Below, piece by piece: positions 1-9,488 of a stretch of 64,000 nt of DNA (within the stretch, counting starts at the first letter, position 1; each line of letters starts with the position of its first letter). The notes beneath the pieces were generated by a model, which was not told the origin of the DNA, searched no databases, and worked only from the letters and a program-made list of their open reading frames with translations. The stretch is from DATFCK01 sp963728975 (GTDB taxonomy: Bacteria; Verrucomicrobiota; Verrucomicrobiia; Chthoniobacterales; UBA10450). The stretch covers positions 1,550,001-1,614,000 of the forward strand of contig CAVSMF010000001.1 of NCBI GenBank assembly GCA_963728975.1, given 5' to 3'. A program made the translations under genes and the position numbers.

Positions 1-1
1 C

Positions 2-1318
2 AAAGCCGAGCGCGACATTCTCTCAAAAGATCTTCGCCCGAAACATCCCAAGATTCTAAAATTGAATGACGAGATCGAGAAAGAGGAAAGGCTGATCACC
101 CTTTACCGGCAGGATACGGTTGAAAAACTGGATACGCGCCGCAGATCGATCGGCAAGCAGATGGAAAATCTGCAGTCGAACATCAAGGAATGGGAAGCGA
201 AGGCTCTGGACTTGAGTCAGCGATTGGGCCAGTTCAACCGGGTTAAGGGCAAGGTCGACCGCCTAAAAACCCTTTACGACCGTTTAACCAACAACCTCAA
301 GGAAGTGGATGTCTCCCAGGTGGTTGATACCGGCGATCAGGTCTCAATCATGGAAATGGCAAGCCCTCCGGTTTCGGTCCGGCCGGGGCTGATCAAAAGT
401 CTTCTGCTGGGTCTCGGCTGCGGAGCGGCGGCCGGCATCGCCATTCTTATTCTTCTTGATCGGATTGATGACCGGATGACTTCCTTCAGCGAATTCCAGC
501 ATCATTTTTCCGAGAACGTGCTGGGCCAGATTCCGAAGGAGAAAACAAAGGGCAAAGTCAGTCTGCTCCAGCCCGACGATGCCCGACATGTCTTCGCCGA
601 ATCTTATCGGAATGTGCGTTCCTCGATAATTTTCATGCCGTGTGAAGGCCCGCGTCCGAAAACGTTCCTGGTCACCAGCGCCGTGCCTAACGAGGGCAAA
701 TCCACCGTTTCGGCCAATCTGGCCATTACCCTGGCCCTGTCCGGGGCCCGGACTCTATTGATCGATGCCGATCTTCGCCGCGGCGCCCTTCGGGAAGCGT
801 TCGGCATTTCCTCCCGAATCGGTTTTTCAGAAGTCTTGAAACAGGAGGTCAACTGGCGTGAGGTGGTCGTCCCCACAGCCTATCCGGCCCTGTTTCTCAT
901 GCCGCGCGGCGAGACGTTGTCGCAACCAAGCGAACACCTGTTGCGCGATTCTACCGATGCGTTCTTAAGAGAGATTTACCATTGCTACGATTACATCATC
1001 ATCGACAGCTCGCCTATCCTCGCCGCTGACGATACCACCAGTCTGGCGCCTAAGATCGATGCGACGCTGTTTGTGGTCCGGCTCTCTTACACTTCAGCCC
1101 GCTTGACCAAAAAGGCGCTCGAGCTGCTCTACAGCCGCCAGGTTAACGTCCCCGGTGTCATCCTGAACTTTGTCGATACGTCCCTTCCGGAATACTATTA
1201 CTATCAGTATTCGGAATATTATACGACCCCCACGACCGCATCTGCTCCTGCTCCTCCCCCTCCAGAGAGCCAGCCGTTCACATCGGCAGCTCGTCACGGC
1301 GACATAGAACGCATCTGA
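2..1318 (+). CDS. Polysaccharide co-polymerase / BY-family tyrosine kinase (Wzc/CpsD-like), 5' end outside window
   Basis: The reading frame is open to the window edge, so the N-terminus is missing. The visible part begins in the periplasmic coiled-coil region of a Wzz/GNVR chain-length protein. One transmembrane segment follows (about nt 383-455), then a cytoplasmic CpsD-type ATPase. That domain has Walker A 'PNEGKST' (about nt 685-705), the A' motif 'LLIDADLRRG' and Walker B 'IIIDSSP'. The C-terminus carries a tyrosine cluster ('PEYYYYQYSEYY'), the usual autophosphorylation tail. Proteins of this kind sit in the inner membrane and control the length and export of capsule or exopolysaccharide. 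It fits as the upstream gene of the glycosyltransferase cluster that follows. Family assignment is firm; the polymer is unknown. Confidence 0.93.
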   Translation, partial: KAERDILSKDLRPKHPKILKLNDEIEKEERLITLYRQDTVEKLDTRRRSIGKQMENLQSNIKEWEAKALDLSQRLGQFNRVKGKVDRLKTLYDRLTNNLKEVDVSQVVDTGDQVSIMEMASPPVSVRPGLIKSLLLGLGCGAAAGIAILILLDRIDDRMTSFSEFQHHFSENVLGQIPKEKTKGKVSLLQPDDARHVFAESYRNVRSSIIFMPCEGPRPKTFLVTSAVPNEGKSTVSANLAITLALSGARTLLIDADLRRGALREAFGISSRIGFSEVLKQEVNWREVVVPTAYPALFLMPRGETLSQPSEHLLRDSTDAFLREIYHCYDYIIIDSSPILAADDTTSLAPKIDATLFVVRLSYTSARLTKKALELLYSRQVNVPGVILNFVDTSLPEYYYYQYSEYYTTPTTASAPAPPPPESQPFTSAARHGDIERI

Positions 1319-1704
1319 TCTCTTTGGCAAAAGGAGGTGCGGATCGGGGCGTTTTAACCCCGATGCTAGATCAAAGCGGCAAGGCCGATCGCCTTTTTCC
1401 TGGGTTTGAAGGAAATTGATGTCCGCGCGACCCGCCCCAGTTTTTCAACACTCTCTTAGGCGGCCCCTTCCTGCACCCAGCAGAGGCGTGCTCGATCCAC
1501 CGCGAACGGCGCCGATCTTCTGCTGATTGGCGGATGGTCCGCAATGTTAAAACCGGGCCGCGAAACAGTTCCCCGTCTTGTCTTATCGAGAGAGACCTGT
1601 TGAACTCGACCGGTGCGGAGCCGATTGTCGCCTATCGATTCCGATCAATCAGCTGACCTTCGGGGAAATCTCGTTTTGGCACTTTGGCAGCTCAGTGATC
1701 TTGC
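1319..1704. other. 386-bp gap between the BY-kinase and flippase genes
   Basis: No convincing gene is seen. A hairpin lies at 1343-1364 (7-bp stem ATCGGGG/CCCCGAT, 8-nt loop) about 25 nt after the kinase stop. It lacks a U-tract, so it is only a possible processing or weak termination site. The rest may hold the promoter of the downstream operon, but no clear -35/-10 pair is recognised. Confidence 0.4.
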
Positions 1705-3039
1705 ATGCCCGACCGTGGTATGAGTTTTTTTGGCCCCATCTCGCCGCCCCTTCTGAATGAGAGTTCGACTCCCATCATTCGGCGCGCCTTTCGCCGGGCC
1801 CGGATCGTCGGCAATTTTGCCTTCGTTCAAGCGTTCGTTCAGATCCTCGGTTTTCTCAGTGGAATTCTTCTGGTGCGAACGCTTTCGCCTCGAGAATACG
1901 CCTACTTCACCATTGCCAACACGATGCAGGGCACCCTCAACCTGCTCGCCGATATCGGAATCAGTGTTGGACTGATTTCCATCGGGGGGCGGATCTGGCA
2001 GGACCGGCATCGTTTCGGCGAATTGATCAGTGCCGCCCTCGGAGTCCGGCGCAAACTCGCTCTCGCCGCCATTTTGGTCGTCACCCCAATTCTCTACGCC
2101 ATGCTGGTCAAGAACGGCGCGTCGAATCCTTACGCTGTTATTCTAATCGCCCTGGTTCTGGCTGGATTGCTAATACAACTTTCCCTTGGCGTCCTTAGCG
2201 TTGTTCCACGACTGCATTCCGACATCGGCCGAATTCAGCTGATCGATTTCACCGGCGGAATCCTGCGACTCTTCTTCCTGGTTGCACTGCTCTATGTTTT
2301 CCTGAATGCCGCTGTTGCAATCGCCGTGGCGGCGGTGGCCTTCTTTGTGCAATACCTGATGCTGCATCGCTACGTAGCCGGCATGATTGACCTTCGAGCG
2401 CCGGCGAACTCCGAAGACCGGCGGGCCATCCTTGGTTTTGTGCGGTCGCTCGCGCCGAATGCCGCGTTTTATTGCTTTCAGGGGCAGATCACGGTTTTTC
2501 TCATCAGTTTTTTTGCTCATCACGCGAATGCAGTGGCTGAAGTGGGCGCGCTTGGCCGCCTGGCCATGATCTTTACGGTGCTAAGCAATCTTCTTACGAA
2601 CGTATTTGTTCCCGCTTTCGCCCGGTGCCAACAACCCCGGCGGCTGGTCTGGCTTTACGCCGGAATACTTGGATGCGTCGCAGCCTTTAGCGTGGTGGTC
2701 CTCGCAGGAGCCGCTGTTTTCCCCAATCAATTTCTATATGTTTTAGGCAACAAATACGCGCATCTGCATCGCGAGCTCGTGCTGATGGTTGGGGGCGCGG
2801 TGGTATCCGCGTTGACAGGAGCGTTTTGGGCCTTGAATGCTTCCAAAGCCTGGGTCGCCGGGGCGTGGCTTTACATCCCGCTCACCCTTGCCACCCAGAT
2901 GGCGCTCATTCCTTACACGGACTTTTCCTCCGTGCGCGGAGTATTGGTTTTCAATCTGCTTTCGGGTCTCCCGAATCTTTTTCTGAACATGATCCTAAGC
3001 TACCGCGGTTTTGCCGCCTTTCAGCGCGCCCACTCCTGA
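1705..3039 (+). CDS. Wzx-like oligosaccharide flippase (MOP superfamily)
   Basis: The 444-aa protein is almost wholly hydrophobic, with about 12 predicted membrane helices and short loops. The N-terminal pattern (an amphipathic start, then 'FVQILGFLSGILLVRTLSPREYAYFTI' in part) is typical of polysaccharide biosynthesis flippases of the MOP/MVF superfamily. These move lipid-linked repeat units from the cytoplasmic to the periplasmic face of the inner membrane. It lies between the co-polymerase and the glycosyltransferases, where wzx genes are often found. The ATG at 1705 gives a standard length; no strong Shine-Dalgarno is seen. The substrate cannot be read from sequence. Confidence 0.85.
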   Translation: MPDRGMSFFGPISPPLLNESSTPIIRRAFRRARIVGNFAFVQAFVQILGFLSGILLVRTLSPREYAYFTIANTMQGTLNLLADIGISVGLISIGGRIWQDRHRFGELISAALGVRRKLALAAILVVTPILYAMLVKNGASNPYAVILIALVLAGLLIQLSLGVLSVVPRLHSDIGRIQLIDFTGGILRLFFLVALLYVFLNAAVAIAVAAVAFFVQYLMLHRYVAGMIDLRAPANSEDRRAILGFVRSLAPNAAFYCFQGQITVFLISFFAHHANAVAEVGALGRLAMIFTVLSNLLTNVFVPAFARCQQPRRLVWLYAGILGCVAAFSVVVLAGAAVFPNQFLYVLGNKYAHLHRELVLMVGGAVVSALTGAFWALNASKAWVAGAWLYIPLTLATQMALIPYTDFSSVRGVLVFNLLSGLPNLFLNMILSYRGFAAFQRAHS

Positions 3040-3044
3040 ACCAC

Positions 3045-3884
3045 ATGCCCAATTTTGGTTATCATCTCGCCCGGCTCAAGGGGAGCGCGCTGCGGCGAAT
3101 CTATCAGGCTTTCCTGCCCCTGATCGTTCGCCGGCATATTCAGTCCCCATGCTCTCTCGGGCTGAACGTTTTTTCCTATTCTGGTGAAAGGGATCTTCCC
3201 GAGCAGATTGCATCGATCCGCTCGTTCTTGCGATGGGCTGGACGTCCGCGACATTTCACCGTCGTCTCGGATGGTTCCTATTCGCTCCGAAGCGTCCGCT
3301 TGCTGGAAACGATTGACCGTTGTGTTTCGGTTCGTGAGGCGAGCCGTCCGGCTGGCGAGCTGCCGGATAAATTTCGCGATTATCTGCAATCGACCCAGTT
3401 AGGCAAACAGCTCGCCCTGATCATGTCCTTGCCCCAGGACTCTCCGGCATTATATCTCGATTCCGACGTGCGTTTTTTTCCGGGAGCCGCCGAATTTTTC
3501 GACCACGCTGCTGCTGGTGACGGCGCCTCCGCCCGCTATTTGGCCGATTGCCAGTTTTCCGGCGATTTGCGGTTGTTGCATGATCCGGAGGAAAAAGCGG
3601 ACCCGGTGAACATCGGCGTTCTGCTTTTGTTCGAGAAGCTGGACTGGTCGGCCAGCATAAGGCGTTTTCTCGAACTCGATGGCGATCCGGAGTTCTTTAC
3701 AAATCAAACCATGACCCATCTGACCATGCACCAACACGGCGCCCGGCCATTTGATCCGGCGAAATACGTTCTTCAGTTGGACGACCAGTTTGTCTTCTCC
3801 GATCGCTATGCCGGCTCGTCGCTGGCTCTGCGTCATTACGTGAGGCCTGTTCGGCACAAATTTTGGACAAGTCTGAAATATTGA
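3045..3884 (+). CDS. Putative nucleotide-diphospho-sugar transferase (DXD-type)
   Basis: A 279-aa protein starting 5 nt after the flippase stop. An in-frame extension upstream would lie wholly inside the flippase gene, so ATG 3045 is preferred. The centre has 'LYLDSDVRFF', a DXD-like metal and nucleotide-sugar binding motif of GT-A fold transferases. It is preceded by a segment with the character of a nucleotide-binding strand ('RHFTVVSDGSYS'). A 'NIGVLLLFEKLDW' stretch resembles the acceptor-side region of family GT8-like and related proteins. The function is probably sugar transfer in the EPS pathway; the family is less certain than for its neighbours. Confidence 0.6.
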   Translation: MPNFGYHLARLKGSALRRIYQAFLPLIVRRHIQSPCSLGLNVFSYSGERDLPEQIASIRSFLRWAGRPRHFTVVSDGSYSLRSVRLLETIDRCVSVREASRPAGELPDKFRDYLQSTQLGKQLALIMSLPQDSPALYLDSDVRFFPGAAEFFDHAAAGDGASARYLADCQFSGDLRLLHDPEEKADPVNIGVLLLFEKLDWSASIRRFLELDGDPEFFTNQTMTHLTMHQHGARPFDPAKYVLQLDDQFVFSDRYAGSSLALRHYVRPVRHKFWTSLKY

Positions 3885-6223
3885 GAGAGAACCAGCGCCC
3901 ATCCCGCCTCGATCCACTCCGCATCCTGATTGTCGTAAACGTGCGGTGGGATTTGCGACTGGGAGCGGTCCGGGTTTATGCCGACTTAGCCGAGCAATGG
4001 CGGGCCGCGGGTCATCTGGTCGAGAGATTTACCTTGTCGGAAGCGTTTCCCGATCGCCGCGAATCGCGGGCCGGGTTCGCTGTGCGGCAAGTTCTGTTCG
4101 CCTACAAAGCGGCTGCGTTCGTTCGAAAAAACAGGAACCGGTTTGACATCATCGACGCTCTCATTGGCTCGCTTCAGGGATCGCGGGAACGTCTCCGTTT
4201 TAATGGCTTGCTCGTGGCCCGATCGGTTGGGTTATTTCAGCTCTACCAGGAGTTTGAACGCCGCGCCGCGCTCCGTTGGTCCCCTCCATCACGAGGCACG
4301 ATTTTTGGACGGGTCTTGTACACTGCGACCCGCTATTGGCTAAACCGGGTATCGCGTTCGGCGGTGCATAATGCCGATCTCATTAATATCCCTAACGAAA
4401 CCGAAGCGGAATGTCTCCGGCAGCAACTCGGCCGGAACCGGAACATCGTTGTCCAGCCCTATGGACTTACCGCAGACCGGCGCAAAGCGCTTCAGATGTC
4501 AGCCGCGCCGCCAGAAGTTCGGTTGGCCCGCCGAAAGGTGGTGTTTATCGGAATGTGGAGTGCCAGAAAGGGATTGCATGACTGGCCAAGGATCCTGCAA
4601 GCGATCTGGCGCGCGATGCCGGAGGCCCATTTTTGCTTCCTGGGGACAATGGTCGAGCCGGAGCGAATTTTATCCGACCTCGGAATCAGCCGCTCGGACC
4701 GGATGGATTTCATTTCCCAATACGATCCAGAAGACCTGCCTGCGCTCCTGGCCGATTGCGCGGTGGGCGCTTTCCCCAGTTATGTAGAAGGTTTCGGATT
4801 AGCTGTTCTCGAACAATTGGCTGCCGGAATTCCTACGGTTGCCTTCGATGTGCCCGGGCCGGGCGGAATCCTTGGACCGCAACTGGCGGAGTTGTTGGTC
4901 CCGGCCGGGAACGTGGATGCGTTGAGCGAGAAAGTTTGCCGAATCCTTCAGCTCGATCCGGCCGCCTATGAACGTTTGTCGAGCCGCAGCCTGGAGGTCG
5001 CGGCTTCGCTGGACTGGAGTGCGATTGCCAAGGATACCCTCGAGATCTATCGGAGCCAGTTGGAAAGGCGGAAAAACAAGATTCTCTTCATTCAACCGTT
5101 CAGCCTCGGGGTCGGCGGAGGAGGGGGTGCCCGCATTCTCCGCGCTTTGCTCGATAAGGCGCCGGTGGATTGGCAGAGTGTCTGTTGTTCCCCCCGGCGC
5201 CCCGCGCCCTGCCCTAACGAGATGCATTTACCGAGCCGGCCGTCATGGGGAAAGATTGAGATGAGCCGGTTTGCAACCTTGCCAAGAATGACCATGCCTC
5301 TTTTTGCCCCCCGTTTCCGCCGGCGGTTGAAAGCATTTTGTCAACGGATGGGTGCACGCGCCATTCACGCCGTGCCCCACTCGGGTCTTGATTTCGCCTA
5401 CGCGCAGACCGTGGCCCGGGATCTTTCCCTGCCATTTTTCATAAGCTTGCATGACGATCTTTCCTACACTGCCTCCCTTCCCCCAGCCGTGCGCGAACCG
5501 GCGATGCGCGCGGCCTGGCTTGGTGCGAATGCCCGTTTTGTCATTTCGGAAGCGCTCGGTCAGGAGTATTCGCGCCGTTACGGGGCGCGGGAGTACGAGG
5601 TTGTAACCGATGGATTGAATCGGATCCCTGCCGCTCCTCGGCCCTTCGACGCCGGAATGCTCAGAGTTTACTTCATGGGATTATTTCATCTCGGGTACGA
5701 AGCTAACCTGCGAGCGTTTCTTCAAGCTCTGGTGATTTATGAGCGACAACGACGGGGACAGGCGGTGACGATGCAATGCCGATGCGAGCATATTCGACCG
5801 CATGTCTGGAAAGACGTGAAGCAGATCGAGGTTCTGCCCTTTGCCGATGAAGCCCAGATCGAGCGAGATCTGCAAGAGGCCGATCTTCTTTATATGCCGA
5901 TGCCATTTGGTGCAGAGCATGAAAACTTCACTCGCTACAGCGTTTCCACCAAGATGGTTACCTACGTCGGGAGCGGCGTGCCGATTCTCTATCACGGGCC
6001 AGCCGGTTCCGCGGCGTTCGAGGTTCTGCATCGAAATAACGCCGCTTTTTTCGTTACCAGTCTCGACCCGGAGGAGATCGCGGCATCGCTTGGCGGGATC
6101 ACCGACCAGGACCGCACGACAGTTGTTGCGAACGCGCTCGCCCTGGCCCGCCGGGAATTCATGCTGGCGAAGCAATCCGAAAAATTTTGGGGCACGATGT
6201 TTCGGCAGCTTGGTTGCGTATGA
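3863..6223 (+). CDS. Two-domain glycosyltransferase (tandem GT-B modules)
   Basis: The reading frame gives up to 786 aa. The TTG at 3863 overlaps the previous gene by 22 nt, and the true start may be slightly downstream, since conserved sequence begins near 'LRILIVVNVRWD'. Residues about 15-400 form a GT4-type GT-B enzyme with the E-x7-E signature 'EGFGLAVLEQLAAGIP'. From about residue 405 a second GT-B-like module starts ('KILFIQPFSLGVGGGGGARIL'). It has a glycine-rich N-terminal loop but a weaker nucleotide-binding half. One polypeptide may therefore add two sugars in succession. It overlaps the next gene by ATGA, which suggests translational coupling. Whether the second module is active cannot be told. 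Confidence 0.78.
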   Translation: MDKSEILRENQRPSRLDPLRILIVVNVRWDLRLGAVRVYADLAEQWRAAGHLVERFTLSEAFPDRRESRAGFAVRQVLFAYKAAAFVRKNRNRFDIIDALIGSLQGSRERLRFNGLLVARSVGLFQLYQEFERRAALRWSPPSRGTIFGRVLYTATRYWLNRVSRSAVHNADLINIPNETEAECLRQQLGRNRNIVVQPYGLTADRRKALQMSAAPPEVRLARRKVVFIGMWSARKGLHDWPRILQAIWRAMPEAHFCFLGTMVEPERILSDLGISRSDRMDFISQYDPEDLPALLADCAVGAFPSYVEGFGLAVLEQLAAGIPTVAFDVPGPGGILGPQLAELLVPAGNVDALSEKVCRILQLDPAAYERLSSRSLEVAASLDWSAIAKDTLEIYRSQLERRKNKILFIQPFSLGVGGGGGARILRALLDKAPVDWQSVCCSPRRPAPCPNEMHLPSRPSWGKIEMSRFATLPRMTMPLFAPRFRRRLKAFCQRMGARAIHAVPHSGLDFAYAQTVARDLSLPFFISLHDDLSYTASLPPAVREPAMRAAWLGANARFVISEALGQEYSRRYGAREYEVVTDGLNRIPAAPRPFDAGMLRVYFMGLFHLGYEANLRAFLQALVIYERQRRGQAVTMQCRCEHIRPHVWKDVKQIEVLPFADEAQIERDLQEADLLYMPMPFGAEHENFTRYSVSTKMVTYVGSGVPILYHGPAGSAAFEVLHRNNAAFFVTSLDPEEIAASLGGITDQDRTTVVANALALARREFMLAKQSEKFWGTMFRQLGCV

Positions 6224-8430
6224 ATCCGCGAGCGCTGGCTATTATTACGACCAGGTTGGCCCCGCAAGTCTGCGGGGTTGGCGCTTACAGCTGGCAGCTC
6301 CAGCAGCATTGGCCCGATCCCGCGCGCCCAGCCCGCTTTCTGGTGGTTAACGGCGCCGCGTCCTCGGTCAAAACGCTCGGTTACCCCGCCATCGAGGAGA
6401 TGGATAGAGATCCTGGAACGCTTCTGAACGCACTCCACCGTCTCGGGCCGGTCGATGTTTTATTGCATTACGCTGCCCAACCCTACAGCCGGATCGCCTG
6501 TCCCTTTTGGCTTCCGCGTGTTCTCCAGCAATGGAAGAAAACGTCTCCGGGCCGACTGGCGATTTTCTTTCATGAAATCCCCGGCCGGCTTTCCTTCCTA
6601 AGCCGCCATTATTGGTCTGGTCTCTGTAATCGCCGAATCATTAAAAGGCTGGCTGCCATGGCCGATGTGATCGTTACCAACACCGAGGAACATGCTATCG
6701 CGCTGAGGCAAATCTCAAACCGAGACGATGTTCATTTCATCCCAGTCGGGTCCAATATCCTCCCGGGGAAAATTGGAGAACAGCCAGCCCGCGTTGCCAC
6801 CGAGTTCGCGATTTTTGGCCTTCCTTTTGGGCGCTATCAGATCCTGCAACTGTTCGAGCAGGAAATTGCCGCCTGGCAGCGGAACGGTCTTATGACTCGG
6901 CTTCATTTGATCGGACCGCGTGACGAAAGATTTGATATCCGGTCTCGTGAAATCCTCCAGCGCTCGCCCAACCCCGGGATTGCGGTTTATCACGGCGCCC
7001 TTTCGGCCCCGGAGGTTTCCGCTCTGCTTATGCGGACACAATTTGGCCTGACTCATGCCACTTCCGGGAACTGGAGCAAATCAGGTGTATTCATGGCCTA
7101 CGCCGCGCAACACTGCGCAGTTGTTGGGAAACTGAAATCGGACACGCCGCCGCTCTGTTTTACTCTCTCGCCTGACGAGGTCGGCGCAATCGGAGAAGCC
7201 GACCGGAACAAGCGCACCCAATCGTTGAATGATTGGTATCGGCGCAATGCCGATTGGAATTCGATCGCCCGGAAAATATCCGAGCTGCTTCCCTTGGAAA
7301 ACCGTGGAGGAGGCCGTGAAGTGACCAGTCAATTCGTCATCATTTCCCCGGAATTGAAGCCCGGCCAGGGCGGCGTAGGAGATCACACTTTGCGGTTGAT
7401 CGAAAAATGGTCCGGTCACGACACTGTCAGGCTGATTGTCCCTGGCCAACAGTGGACGCGATCCGCCACTCTCCCATTTGAAGTCGAAGACCTGGGCGAG
7501 GATAGTCGCGCGATCCGCCAGCAGCTTTCCCGCGCCGGAAAATTATTGGTGCAATACAGTGCCTACGGGTACGATCGGCTCGGTTATCCCCGGCGTCTGA
7601 TTCGGGCCATTGTTGATTGGAAACGAAAAAGTCGCGGCTTGCTTGTGATCCTGTTCCACGAAATCTGGACCTTCCAATCGGTTTTGAACAAAAACGCCCT
7701 GATCCAGCATTTTCATCGCCGTGGAATCAAACGGCTGCTCGACAGCGCGGACGCGGCTTTTACCACCACAAGCAGCCAGGTGAAACATCTTGGCGAGCTG
7801 GCCTCGGCCCGGCCGGTTCGTCTTTTGCCGGTTGGTTCGAATATCGGGCCGCCTCGTGAATTCAAACGGCAGCGGGAAAAGGGCGCAGCCGTTCTGTTTG
7901 GTTTGCAGGCAACCCGGATTCGCACCCTGCAAAGGATGAAGAACAGTTTGGGGCGGCTCGCCGCGGCCCGGCGTATTTTGAAGATTGTCACGGTTGGCGC
8001 GGCCAGTTCGAATCAGGACGCGGACGAAGCCGGGCAGCTTCGCGAGCTTGGTTTAGCCGGCGGTTTTGAACAGCGCGGAGCCCAGCCCGAAAATGCCATT
8101 TCCGAGCTGTTGACCACCGCATCGTTTGGGATATCCGGCCAGGATGCATTGAGTTATGAGAAATCCAGCACGTTCATGGCCTATGCTGCCCATGAACTGA
8201 ATGTTCTGAATGCATGCGGCGATCAAACTCAGGGGGAACCGCTCTGTTGGGTGGTTGGACCGGCTGAATTGGCGCGTGGAATCCCCGAAAACGAATTGCA
8301 AATCCGGGCCGCGCGCCTCCGCGATTGGCAGCAGCGCAGCTCTTCGTGGGATTCGATCGCCGCGCAATTGGGCGACGCACTCAAGTTGAATCGAGAAGCC
8401 TGCGCTTCCGGCGGCCTCGCTGCTCCATGA
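6220..8430 (+). CDS. Internally duplicated glycosyltransferase-like protein
   Basis: ATG 6220 overlaps the preceding stop (ATGA) and gives 736 aa. The two halves (about 1-365 and 367-736) are clearly homologous. Both have a glycine-containing N-terminal motif ('VCGVGAYSW' and 'QGGVGDHTL'), 'FHEI' after the second strand, 'PVGSNI' at the linker, and 'KSGVFMAYAAQ' or 'KSSTFMAYAAH' in the second Rossmann half. The pattern is that of GT-B glycosyltransferases, but the usual E-x7-E motif is replaced by the K-S-x-x-FMAYAA motif. It was presumably formed by tandem duplication and fusion. Its substrate is unknown; its place in the operon points to EPS assembly. Confidence 0.75.
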   Translation: MNPRALAIITTRLAPQVCGVGAYSWQLQQHWPDPARPARFLVVNGAASSVKTLGYPAIEEMDRDPGTLLNALHRLGPVDVLLHYAAQPYSRIACPFWLPRVLQQWKKTSPGRLAIFFHEIPGRLSFLSRHYWSGLCNRRIIKRLAAMADVIVTNTEEHAIALRQISNRDDVHFIPVGSNILPGKIGEQPARVATEFAIFGLPFGRYQILQLFEQEIAAWQRNGLMTRLHLIGPRDERFDIRSREILQRSPNPGIAVYHGALSAPEVSALLMRTQFGLTHATSGNWSKSGVFMAYAAQHCAVVGKLKSDTPPLCFTLSPDEVGAIGEADRNKRTQSLNDWYRRNADWNSIARKISELLPLENRGGGREVTSQFVIISPELKPGQGGVGDHTLRLIEKWSGHDTVRLIVPGQQWTRSATLPFEVEDLGEDSRAIRQQLSRAGKLLVQYSAYGYDRLGYPRRLIRAIVDWKRKSRGLLVILFHEIWTFQSVLNKNALIQHFHRRGIKRLLDSADAAFTTTSSQVKHLGELASARPVRLLPVGSNIGPPREFKRQREKGAAVLFGLQATRIRTLQRMKNSLGRLAAARRILKIVTVGAASSNQDADEAGQLRELGLAGGFEQRGAQPENAISELLTTASFGISGQDALSYEKSSTFMAYAAHELNVLNACGDQTQGEPLCWVVGPAELARGIPENELQIRAARLRDWQQRSSSWDSIAAQLGDALKLNREACASGGLAAP

Positions 8431-9482
8431 AGCAGACCAAACTGCTTCTGGTTAGCCCATGTCAAGGCGCTTACGGCGGTATCGAAGCCTTTGTTCTCGC
8501 TCTGGCCGAGGCGATCAGGCGCGAACCGGACTTTGCGGTTCGACTTTGTTTTAAAAAGGTAAAATCCTTTAGTCTCGATCCGACCCTGGCTGCGATGCTG
8601 CGTCACGAGGCGGTGATGTTTGTCGATCGGGCCGGGAAAGATCTCGCTCATGCGATTCAATGGGCGGATGTCGTTCATCTCCAGAACGCCTCTCCCGATG
8701 TCGTGCTGCTGGCCAAGGTTTTCCGGAAGCCTCTGATTTTGACCATTCATAACTACATGTCTCGGGAATGGACTTTGCACCGTCTGCTTTGGCGCATCGC
8801 CGCTCGGATGGCCGATGTCCGGTGTTACAATTCCGAATTCGTCTGGAAAACATGGGAAGGTGAGCGCAAACGCCCCGGGAGCAGAAAGGTGGCGACCGTT
8901 TCCAAATTGCCCGAAGGCTGGGTGCCGCCGTCGGAACGAAAGGGGTTTGTGTTTGTCGGCCGATGGATTCCAAACAAGGGTGTTGAAACACTTGTGGATG
9001 CCTACGCCAAAGCCGGCCTCAATCCCGCCATCTGGCCGCTGATCATGATGGGGGATGGTCCTTTGCGTGGCCTGATCGAAGCCGATATCCGGGATCGCGC
9101 CATCCCAGGGATCCAAGTGATCGGATTTGCAGATGAGAAAACGAAAGCCGAAAGGATGAGGCATGCTCGCTGGGCGGTTGTTCCGCCTAACACCAATGAG
9201 GATTTCGGTTTGACCGCCGTCGAGGCGCGGCATGTGGGTGTGCCTTGTATTATTACGCGCGACGGAGGTTTGCCGGAAGCAGGCGGAGGCCAGGCCCTGA
9301 TTTGCGATCCGGCCAACCCCGAGGCGCTGGCCCGGCTTTTACAACAAGCTGCCGTGATGACTGAGGTAGAATATGCCGAGCGGGCCGCCCGCACCCGGGA
9401 GGAACTTGAGAATGAGTTGGAGCCGCTCGATTTTTATTTGGGTGTTTATCGTCGGTTAGTCCGGGGCGAGCCGATCCAATAA
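8427..9482 (+). CDS. GT4-family glycosyltransferase
   Basis: A 351-aa GT-B protein. ATG 8427 overlaps the stop of the duplicated transferase gene (ATGA); the frame is open upstream, but that part lies inside the previous gene. The N-terminus 'LLLVSPCQGAYGGIEAFVLAL' has the donor/acceptor loop of GT4 enzymes. The C-terminal half shows 'FVGRWIPNKGVETLVDAY' and the E-x7-E signature 'EDFGLTAVEARHVGVP'. It is a cytoplasmic or membrane-associated retaining transferase of the EPS locus. Sugar specificity cannot be predicted. Confidence 0.88.
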   Translation: MKQTKLLLVSPCQGAYGGIEAFVLALAEAIRREPDFAVRLCFKKVKSFSLDPTLAAMLRHEAVMFVDRAGKDLAHAIQWADVVHLQNASPDVVLLAKVFRKPLILTIHNYMSREWTLHRLLWRIAARMADVRCYNSEFVWKTWEGERKRPGSRKVATVSKLPEGWVPPSERKGFVFVGRWIPNKGVETLVDAYAKAGLNPAIWPLIMMGDGPLRGLIEADIRDRAIPGIQVIGFADEKTKAERMRHARWAVVPPNTNEDFGLTAVEARHVGVPCIITRDGGLPEAGGGQALICDPANPEALARLLQQAAVMTEVEYAERAARTREELENELEPLDFYLGVYRRLVRGEPIQ

Positions 9483-9488
9483 ATTCCA

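Noticed and set aside
1578..1760. 60-codon open frame before the flippase gene
   Set aside because: It overlaps the flippase start, has no ribosome site and no recognisable features.
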